Made by a program: the position numbers and the translations under genes. A stretch of DNA of 64,000 nucleotides from Williamsia muralis NBRC 105860 (GTDB lineage: Bacteria > Actinomycetota > Actinomycetes > Mycobacteriales > Mycobacteriaceae), in contig NZ_BDAP01000006.1 in the NCBI RefSeq assembly GCF_001598915.1, positions 124,001 through 188,000 on the forward strand. Reading direction: 5' to 3'. Under the pieces are notes generated by a model. That model did no database searches. It saw nothing but the letters and a program-made list of their open reading frames with translations, and was not told the origin of the DNA. Positions 57,990 to 64,000 of this stretch are shown here, piece after piece (position 1 is the first letter of the stretch; every line of letters starts with the position of its first letter).

Positions 57990-58460
57990 CTACTCGGGTC
58001 CTGGACCCACGTTGCGGGACTCACGAAGTCGCAGCTGGTGAACGTAATCGCTTGGCGCGCCCGCAATTTCGGCGGCTTCGGCCATCACGCCCAGGTAGCG
58101 GGCAGAGGGCAGGCCGCCTTCGAAGGCGTCGAGGACGTACAGCCATGCCAGCACGGGGCCGTCGGCGGTGTCGACACGTGCCCGGATCTTGCGGTGTATG
58201 CCGAGTTCGGAGCCCTCCCACCGGTCGAGGCTCGACTCGTCGTCCTCGGTCACGTCGTAGAGCACCACGAACACGCGAGCGTCGGGGTTGTCGCGGTCTT
58301 CGGTGACTGTTGCCAGCGCGCCTTCCCAGCCGATGTCGCCGCCGCCGAAGGTGAGCCGCCAGCCCGTCAGCCATCCGGTACCCGCCATCGGCGAGTGGGG
58401 AGCACGCTCCAGCATCTGCTCGGGGTGCATGTTCGAGCCGTATGCGGCGTAGATGGGCAC
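57990..58460 (-). CDS. Gamma-glutamylcyclotransferase-like protein
   Basis: 156 residues. The GGCT/AIG2 phosphate-binding start MPIYAAYGSNMHPEQM is followed by GTGWLTGWRLTF and VVLYDVTEDDESSLDRWEG, with the catalytic Glu of the fold in that last segment. The family cyclises gamma-glutamyl amines. Matches Rv3304 by position. Divergent from lpdA, 118 bp. Confidence 0.88.
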   Translation of the reverse strand: MPIYAAYGSNMHPEQMLERAPHSPMAGTGWLTGWRLTFGGGDIGWEGALATVTEDRDNPDARVFVVLYDVTEDDESSLDRWEGSELGIHRKIRARVDTADGPVLAWLYVLDAFEGGLPSARYLGVMAEAAEIAGAPSDYVHQLRLRESRNVGPGPE

Positions 58461-58578
58461 GGGGAGGAGCCTAGATGGTCATCCGCCCATCGGGAAAGCA
58501 GGACTGCAGATCGACTAGATTCGTTACGTGGCAGCCCGCCGCTCGGGGCACCCGACATCTTCAGGGAGTTGAGCTGAA

Positions 58579-59997
58579 TTGACCAAGATCGTGATCATCG
58601 GCGGCGGACCCGCCGGCTACGAGTCGGCGCTTGCCGCCGCCAGCTACGGGGCCGACATCACTGTGGTCGACAGCGACGGCATCGGTGGTGCCTGCGTGCT
58701 CTGGGACTGTGTTCCGTCGAAGACCTTCATCGCGTCCGCCGGCATCCGCACCGAGGTCCGCCGGGCCGTCGACCTGGGCATCAACCTTCGTTACGACGGC
58801 GCACTGGTGTCGTTGCCGCAGATCCACCAGCGGGTGCGTGACCTCGCATTCGCGCAGTCGTCCGACATTCGGTCGCGGCTGCTGACCGAGGGCGTCCGGA
58901 TCATCGCGGGTCGCGCGAAGCTCGGCGAGCAGGAGTCGGGACGAGGCCGGCACCGCGTGATCGCAACAACGATCAACCCAGACGGATCCGACGGCGCCGA
59001 GGAAGTCCTGGACGCAGATGTGGTGTTGATCGCAACCGGCGCGTCGCCGCGGGTGCTGCCCGACGCGCAGCCCGACGGCGAACGCATTCTCACCTGGCGC
59101 CAGATGTACGACCTGAACGAATTCCCGGAGCACCTCGTGGTGGTCGGTTCGGGTGTCACCGGTGCCGAGTTCGTCCACGCCTATACCGAGCTGGGCGTTC
59201 CCGTCACGATGGTGTCCAGCCGCGACCGTGTGTTGCCCGGCGAAGACGAGGACGCTGCTCTTGTGCTCGAGGACGTGTTGGCCGAACGCGGCGTGAAGCT
59301 GGTCAAGCACGCGCGCGCCGACAAGGTCGAACGCACGGCCGACGGGATCAAGGTGACCTTGTCCGACGGCCGGACGGTGGAGGGGTCGCACTGCTTGATG
59401 ACGGTGGGCTCGGTACCCAACACCGACCACCTCGGCCTCGAGGCCGTCGGACTCGAACTCGCCAAAGGCGGCTATCTCCAGGTGGACCGGGTCTCGCGGA
59501 CCGGTGTGCCTGGGATCTATGCGGCCGGCGACTGCACGGGTCTGTTGCCGCTGGCGTCTGTCGCCGCCATGCAGGGCCGAATCGCGATGTACCACGCACT
59601 CGGTGAGGGCGTCACGCCCATCAAGCTCAAGACCGTCGCCTCGGCCATCTTCACGCGCCCGGAGATCGCGACCGTCGGGGTGAGCCAGCAGGCGATCGAC
59701 TCGGGGGAGTACCCCGCTCGTACCGTGATGCTGCCGTTGGCCACCAACCCGCGCGCGAAGATGAGCGGGTTGCGGCGCGGTTTCGTGAAGATCTTCTGCC
59801 GACCCGCGACGGGTGTGGTGATCGGTGGCGTGGTGGTGGCCCCGAACGCGTCGGAGTTGATCTTGCCGATCGCGCTGGCGGTGCAGAACAAGCTGATGGT
59901 CAGCGACCTCGCGGCCACGTTCTCGGTGTACCCGTCGTTGTCCGGATCGGTCACCGAGGCGGCGCGCCAATTGGTTCGACACGACGACCTCGACTAG
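58579..59997 (+). CDS. lpdA: NAD(P)H-quinone dehydrogenase LpdA-like flavoprotein
   Basis: 472 residues of the disulfide-reductase family. FAD site KIVIIGGGPAGYESALAAAS, GGACVLWDCVPSKTF (CX4C, both Cys present), NAD site VVVGSGVTGAEFVHAYTELG, and IYAAGDCTGLLPLASVA. The C-terminal His-Glu dyad of true lipoamide dehydrogenases is replaced (SVYPSLSGSVTEAA). M. tuberculosis Rv3303c reduces quinones. TTG 58579 follows AGGGAG. Confidence 0.88.
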   Translation: MTKIVIIGGGPAGYESALAAASYGADITVVDSDGIGGACVLWDCVPSKTFIASAGIRTEVRRAVDLGINLRYDGALVSLPQIHQRVRDLAFAQSSDIRSRLLTEGVRIIAGRAKLGEQESGRGRHRVIATTINPDGSDGAEEVLDADVVLIATGASPRVLPDAQPDGERILTWRQMYDLNEFPEHLVVVGSGVTGAEFVHAYTELGVPVTMVSSRDRVLPGEDEDAALVLEDVLAERGVKLVKHARADKVERTADGIKVTLSDGRTVEGSHCLMTVGSVPNTDHLGLEAVGLELAKGGYLQVDRVSRTGVPGIYAAGDCTGLLPLASVAAMQGRIAMYHALGEGVTPIKLKTVASAIFTRPEIATVGVSQQAIDSGEYPARTVMLPLATNPRAKMSGLRRGFVKIFCRPATGVVIGGVVVAPNASELILPIALAVQNKLMVSDLAATFSVYPSLSGSVTEAARQLVRHDDLD

Positions 59998-60013
59998 CTG
60001 TCTCACTGGTTGA

Positions 60014-60025
60014 GAAACCGGTTTC
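60014..60025. promoter_or_regulatory. 12-bp palindrome after lpdA
   Basis: GAAACCGGTTTC, exact dyad, 17 bp beyond the lpdA stop and 118 bp before the aminotransferase. It may be an operator or a weak terminator element. Confidence 0.35.
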
Positions 60026-60143
60026 ACATTTCGGTCACGCCCGCTAACGTTCGGTGTGGGCGCTGACCTGACGTGCCCTGCACGGTGACCACACTCATCA
60101 CCTTCTGTCCTCGTACTTTTCAGAATGTGTTGGAGTGAATCGA

Positions 60144-61325
60144 ATGGTTGTCCTCAGTCCTCGGTACGAAGCGTCGCACGCACTCGCCAACGTGCGTGGG
60201 TCGGCCATCCGTGACCTGCTCAAGCTCACCGAACAGCCGAATGTGCTGAGCATGGCGGGCGGGCTTCCGGCAACGGAACTCATTCCCGCGCAACGGATCG
60301 CGGAGTCGGCCGCCCGGATCATCGCGGATTCGACCGCCCTGCAGTACACCGTGAGCGCCGGTGTGTCGTCGTGTCGCGAGGTTGTCGCCGAATACACCGG
60401 CACCGACGACCCTGGGCGCGTGTTGCTGACGCACGGGTCGCAACAGGCGTTGTTCTTGCTGGCGCACGCGCTGGTCAATCCAGGTGATCTCGTCATCGTG
60501 GACGACCCTGTCTACGTGGGAGCTCTTCAGGTGTTCCAGTCGGTGCGGGCGCGGGTTCGTGCCTTGCCCATCACGCCGAGCGGAATTGATGTCGACTTGC
60601 TCAGGGAGTGGCTGCAAAAGGGTGAGCGCCCCCGAATAGTCCACACTGTCAGCAACTTCCACAATCCTGGCGGTGTGAGCGCGTCTGAGGAGAATCGGGT
60701 GGAGCTGGCCCGGTTGGCCGACGAGTTCGGCTTCGTGGTGGTGGAAGACGATCCGTACGGCAAACTCCGTTTCTCGGGCGCAGAGGTGAGACCAATTGCT
60801 GCGCACAGTGATCGGGTGGTCCTGCTCGGTACTGCGTCCAAAGTTCTTGCGCCTGCACTGCGGGTGGGATGGATGAGCGGCCCGCCCGAACTGGTCGCAT
60901 TGGTGGAGCGACTACGCCAGGGGGCTGATCTGTGTGGGTCGACGTTCAGTCAGTTGATGGTCGCGGATCTGCTGGCCGACCGAGAGTGGTTCTTCGGACA
61001 CATTGCTGATGTTTGCTCCGAGTATTCCTCTCGAGCAACTGCTTTGACCGAATCGCTGCAGCGGATGTTTGGCGAGGCCCCTCAGTTCACGGCTCCTGAG
61101 GGGGGCATGTTCTGCTGGGTTCGACTGCCCGGAATCGACACGACGGAGTTGTTGTCTGCGGCGGTGGATGCCGGCGTGGCATTTGTCCCCGGCGCCGCGT
61201 TCGCTGTGGATGCCGACTTCGGGGACTGTCTCAGACTGAGTTTCGCCACGCTTCCTGCTGATCAACTGGCCGAAGGGGTGCGGCGGTTGGCGGTCGCGTA
61301 TGAGGCGGTGCAACCTGCCCAGTAG
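60144..61325 (+). CDS. Class I/II PLP-dependent aminotransferase
   Basis: 393 residues. LTHGSQQALFLLAHALVNPGD, SNFHNPGGVS, VVEDDPYGKLRF and LLGTASKVLAPALRVGW (Schiff-base Lys) are as in 2-aminoadipate/valine-pyruvate (MocR-like catalytic domain) aminotransferases. The N-terminal HTH of MocR is absent. ATG 60144 follows TTGGAG by 9 bp; GTG 60135 is possible. Substrate unknown. Confidence 0.88.
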   Translation: MVVLSPRYEASHALANVRGSAIRDLLKLTEQPNVLSMAGGLPATELIPAQRIAESAARIIADSTALQYTVSAGVSSCREVVAEYTGTDDPGRVLLTHGSQQALFLLAHALVNPGDLVIVDDPVYVGALQVFQSVRARVRALPITPSGIDVDLLREWLQKGERPRIVHTVSNFHNPGGVSASEENRVELARLADEFGFVVVEDDPYGKLRFSGAEVRPIAAHSDRVVLLGTASKVLAPALRVGWMSGPPELVALVERLRQGADLCGSTFSQLMVADLLADREWFFGHIADVCSEYSSRATALTESLQRMFGEAPQFTAPEGGMFCWVRLPGIDTTELLSAAVDAGVAFVPGAAFAVDADFGDCLRLSFATLPADQLAEGVRRLAVAYEAVQPAQ

Positions 61326-61366
61326 TCGAACGTGTGTTCGACAAAATCGAGTTCCGCTGATAGAAT
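61326..61366 (+). promoter_or_regulatory. SOS promoter with perfect LexA box
   Basis: TCGAACGTGTGTTCGA (61326-61341) matches TCGAAC-N4-GTTCGA at every fixed position. TAGAAT (61361-61366) is a -10 box and TTCGAC (61337-61342), inside the LexA box, a -35 with 18-bp spacing, so LexA binding would block the polymerase. The box begins one base after the previous gene's stop. Confidence 0.9.
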
Positions 61367-61401
61367 TGCCCTAAGCGTTCGACAGGCTGGGGGGCTTTTC
61401 G

Positions 61402-62982
61402 ATGAGTGATTCGGTGACGGTGGATCCACCGCCGGTTGCGTTGTTGGTGGCGAAGTATGGCCAGTTGCAGGATGTGTTGGCTGATATTGCTGCGGCGTCG
61501 TCGGCTGATGTTGATGATGTGCAGGTTGCTGAGTTGGTGCGGGTGAACGAGAAAGTTGTTCGGGCACTGACGTTTCAAGGCCTCAAGCGGTTGCAGGAGG
61601 TGAATGATGGGGGCTTGTTCCGTAAGGCTGGTCATTCGACGTTGCACCGGTTTGTGATGAGTGAGTTGCGGGTCTCTCGGGGTGATGCCTCGTCGCGGTT
61701 GAAAGCCCTTGATGCTGCTGGTGTGTTGTTGTCGATGCAGGGCGAGGCGCTGCCCCCGAAATGCCCGGCCGCCGCCGAAGCGTTGGCCGAGGGTGCGATT
61801 GGGTTGGCGCATATGGATGTGATGCTCAAAGTTCGTGATCGCATTCCGCACAAATCAGCGCCGGAGGTGTATGACGTGGTCGATGCCTGGATGACCGACA
61901 ATGCCCGCACATTGACTCCCACCGAACTCGAAGTCTGCGGGCGAGAAGTGTTGGCCCGGGTTGATCCGGACGGATCGCTGACCGATGACGCTGACCGCAA
62001 ACGCAACCGTGGCTTGTCCGACGGTGCACAAGGGTTGGACATGATGGCCAAAATCAGTGGCAACCTGGACCCGGCAACGTTGGCACTGTTTCGCACGGTG
62101 ATGGATGTGTGGGCAGCACCGGGAATGAACAATCCTGATGACCCGAACTCGCCGACCGGGGCCGCAGACGACCCGAGCATGGATCTAGCGATCATCGAGG
62201 CCGCGGCCGGGCGTGACACCCGGAGCAGAGCGCAACGTCAGCACGATGCGTTCAAAGCGATCTTGAAGACGATTCTGGAGTACAAACTGTTGGGGACTTC
62301 GCATCGTGGCCTGCCGGTGCAGGCCATCATCACGATGACCAAACAGCAGCTTGATGAGGCTGCGGGTATCGCCCACACCGCCTCCGGTGTTGACCTGCCG
62401 GTCAAGGATGCGTTGGAGTTGGCGGCGCGGGCGGACTGGTCGTTGGCAGTGTTCGCCAACCACTCCGCCGACGTCCTGTACTTCGCCCGCGCGAAACGCA
62501 CTGCCCAGCAAGGCCAGCGGATGGCGTTGTTCGCCAAAGACCGAGGCTGTACCAGTCCGGGTTGTCGTAACCCGATCTCCTGGACCGAGATTCATCACAC
62601 CACTGCCTGGGCCGACGGCGGTTTGACTGACATCGACGTGCTCGCCCCGGCGTGCATTCCGCATCACGCGATGATCGGACCGGGCGAGGATCAGTGGCAG
62701 ACGGTGATGGTCACCGACGGACCCGATACGGGCCGGGTGGCGTGGATCCCACCGAAGTACATCGACCCGGACCAGCAGCCGCGAATTAACAGGGCCCACC
62801 ACACCGACCACACCATCGAGGCGGCATGGCAGGACATCATCGCCGAACGCCAAGCAGCACTCAACGAACGCCAAGAACGCATGGAGCTCCAGCGACACAA
62901 CGTGGCCGAGTCGATGGCAAGCCCAGAGCTAGACGTCGCTGACGCGGACTGCGAAAAACCTGTCGAGCAACCGGAGCGCTAA
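61402..62982 (+). CDS. DUF222 / HNH endonuclease (13E12-type), SOS-regulated
   Basis: 526 residues. The long helical N-terminal DUF222 region (about 30-330; HSTLHRFVMSELRVSRGDASSR, SYT-like) precedes a C-terminal HNH: DRGCTSPGCRNPISWTEIHHTTAWADGG, LAPACIPHHAMI with zinc-type Cys and the HNH His. It matches the REP13E12 repeat family, several members of which are in the M. tuberculosis LexA regulon. Such genes are often multi-copy and mobile; function is unsettled. ATG 61402 follows a weak site. Confidence 0.9.
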   Translation: MSDSVTVDPPPVALLVAKYGQLQDVLADIAAASSADVDDVQVAELVRVNEKVVRALTFQGLKRLQEVNDGGLFRKAGHSTLHRFVMSELRVSRGDASSRLKALDAAGVLLSMQGEALPPKCPAAAEALAEGAIGLAHMDVMLKVRDRIPHKSAPEVYDVVDAWMTDNARTLTPTELEVCGREVLARVDPDGSLTDDADRKRNRGLSDGAQGLDMMAKISGNLDPATLALFRTVMDVWAAPGMNNPDDPNSPTGAADDPSMDLAIIEAAAGRDTRSRAQRQHDAFKAILKTILEYKLLGTSHRGLPVQAIITMTKQQLDEAAGIAHTASGVDLPVKDALELAARADWSLAVFANHSADVLYFARAKRTAQQGQRMALFAKDRGCTSPGCRNPISWTEIHHTTAWADGGLTDIDVLAPACIPHHAMIGPGEDQWQTVMVTDGPDTGRVAWIPPKYIDPDQQPRINRAHHTDHTIEAAWQDIIAERQAALNERQERMELQRHNVAESMASPELDVADADCEKPVEQPER

Positions 62983-63240
62983 CCGCGGCCGGGTTTGGTT
63001 TACGACGGGGCGACTGCGCTGGATGCCGCCCAGTCGTTGGTATGCGTACCCGTGCGGGTCGTGCGAAACCACGGGCGGCGGCCATTCGATGGCCAAGGGC
63101 TCGACAGCCTGGCTACGGCCAAAACGGGAACGCCAGCCGAACACGGCGGTGCAGCCACCAAACTCGGACGGATCGGACGGAACCATCCAGGACCGGTTAA
63201 CGTCTAACCCCGAGCGAGGGGTCTAACGGGGGAGTGATCT
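62983..63240. other. Intergenic stretch after the DUF222/HNH gene
   Basis: No gene is supported: the short open frames here lack a ribosome site or conserved character. ACCCC-GAGCGA-GGGGT near 63207-63223 is a small hairpin, with GTCTAAC repeated on both sides of it, just before the ribosome site of the next gene (GGGGGAG). Confidence 0.5.
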
Positions 63241-63555
63241 GTGACAGACGAAGTGAAGTTCACCGATGCGCAGTGGGATGAGCTGGCAAGAGCCGCTGAA
63301 GCATTTGCTGGTGTTCTGGACGTTGAAAAGGTGCGCTTACGCGCAGTCGCGGCTACAAACTGGGCGGGGAATTGCGGAGAGGGAAACGGTATTATGGACA
63401 ATCTTCGCGAACTTATACATGGTGAGAATGGATCTTTTGCAGGCGCGGTGACTGCTGAGGTGGAATACTTAAAATCAGTTGCGCTGCAGTGCAGAAGATC
63501 AAAGACGGTCCTTACGCAAGCAGACGAAACAGAAGCAGGGCAGATTTCGCGTTGA
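63241..63555 (+). CDS. Small helical protein, possible WXG100-like partner
   Basis: 104 residues, start GTG 63241 after GGGGGAG. It is helical and acidic: TDAQWDELARAAEAFAGVLDVEK, then NGIMDNLRELIHG and AEVEYLKSVALQC. Its coding is AT-richer than the neighbours. It overlaps a DUF3558-type lipoprotein gene by 4 bp; such pairs occur in Mycobacteriales. Function unknown; the WXG100 link is inferred from context and helix pattern only. Confidence 0.7.
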   Translation: MTDEVKFTDAQWDELARAAEAFAGVLDVEKVRLRAVAATNWAGNCGEGNGIMDNLRELIHGENGSFAGAVTAEVEYLKSVALQCRRSKTVLTQADETEAGQISR

Positions 63556-64000
63556 ATCCTATACGTGCTGCGTTGATACTTGGTCTTGCCTTCGTTTTAT
63601 TGTCGTGCCACGTCAAAGACGAGTCGACTCGGGCCGTGCCACTTGGTCAAAGCGGGAGCTCAACCGAACAAACTACGATTGAGACGCCGTTACCGCTGCC
63701 CTTCGAGAATCGTTTCCCAAACCGATGGAATGGTTCTAACAACGGCTCGCCATACGAGCCGTGCGTTGCCTTCTCGAATGACGAGCTTGCGCGGTTTCAA
63801 GTAGACCCGGCGTCCATCGAGGATGCAGCCCTTGTAGATCGGCAAGGCACCCGCGGATGTAACTGGATTATGCAGTCTAGGTTCGGAATTGGTCAGGTCG
63901 TTACAAACTCCGAATCGCTAGCTAGCTACAGGCGGGGCACCGCAGAATACGATTGGCGGCCGGAGTTCGAGGCTGCCGGACGCGTCGTTGGACTGTTCGC
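63552..64000 (+). CDS. DUF3558-type lipoprotein, cut by window end
   Basis: 149 complete codons from TTG 63552, which overlaps the previous stop (TTGA); the C-terminus lies beyond 64000. LNPIRAALILGLAFVLLSC is a signal peptide with lipobox Cys at residue 19. A Ser/Thr linker then leads to YEPCVAFSNDELARFQVDP, RGCNWIMQSR and VVTNSESLASYRR, the DUF3558 pattern with paired Cys. It is an exported lipoprotein of unknown role. The TTG start makes the gene easy to miss. Confidence 0.75.
   Translation, partial: MNPIRAALILGLAFVLLSCHVKDESTRAVPLGQSGSSTEQTTIETPLPLPFENRFPNRWNGSNNGSPYEPCVAFSNDELARFQVDPASIEDAALVDRQGTRGCNWIMQSRFGIGQVVTNSESLASYRRGTAEYDWRPEFEAAGRVVGLF

Noticed and set aside
62929-63207. Short open frames after the DUF222/HNH gene on both strands
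   Set aside because: No ribosome site, no conserved motif, and they overlap each other.

Overview
The window is high-GC actinobacterial DNA of the Mycobacteriales type, most like Gordonia or a close relative. The evidence is the gene content and order. dnaE2, a SpoU-type methylase, mfpA, folD, a DUF3017 protein, metX/metY, trpS, a YihY protein, dacB, sdhCDAB, cdd, deoA, add, an Rv3311-like protein, upp, pmmB, punA, amiB1/amiA1, a GGCT-like protein and lpdA follow the same broad order as the Mycobacterium tuberculosis Rv3370c-Rv3303c region (recalled, not searched). LexA boxes of the TCGAAC-N4-GTTCGA type, a SAM-IV riboswitch and many apparently leaderless genes (TANNNT boxes 5-8 bp before the start codon) fit the same group.

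Layout. 1-0.9 kb: a truncated D-threonine-aldolase-like enzyme. 1.1-4.5 kb: SOS-controlled dnaE2. 4.5-6.5 kb: what I read as a complete retron, inserted in this otherwise conserved neighbourhood. It has a promoter, a folded non-coding RNA bounded by a 19-bp interrupted a1/a2 inverted repeat, a reverse transcriptase with an N-terminal extension, and a small unknown protein. 6.5-11.7 kb: trmL, the gyrase-protecting pentapeptide protein MfpA, an SMP-30-like protein, folD, a DUF3017 protein and a membrane-tethered Hsp70-like protein. 11.8-14.4 kb: metY-metX behind a SAM-IV riboswitch. 14.7-22.4 kb: MFS exporter, xth, trpS, YihY, two SDR-type enzymes, dacB. 22.5-30.4 kb: a cellulose-synthase-like exopolysaccharide locus (BcsB-like protein, membrane protein, GT2 synthase, membrane glycosyltransferase, convergent lipoprotein glycosidase). 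30.5-40.2 kb: TauD-type dioxygenase and an amine-catabolism island (class III aminotransferase, Lrp regulator, aldehyde dehydrogenase, FAD amine oxidase, universal stress protein, APC permease, CitE-like lyase). 40.3-43.8 kb: sdhCDAB. 44.0-54.8 kb: nucleoside salvage (cdd-deoA-add, upp, a PGM2-like mutase, punA), interleaved with an acidic protein and a putative type VII-linked NlpC/P60 pair. 54.8-61.3 kb: enoyl-CoA hydratase-like, two M20 amidohydrolases, GGCT-like protein, LpdA, aminotransferase. 61.3-64.0 kb: a DUF222/HNH nuclease behind a perfect LexA box, then an AT-richer pair (small protein plus truncated DUF3558 lipoprotein) that looks acquired.

The best candidate for an undescribed system is the retron at 4528-6020 (possibly to 6510). 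Its a1/a2 repeat, two short msr-like hairpins and one longer msd-like hairpin can all be read directly in the 168 bp before the reverse transcriptase gene. No tRNA, rRNA, CRISPR array or insertion sequence was seen.
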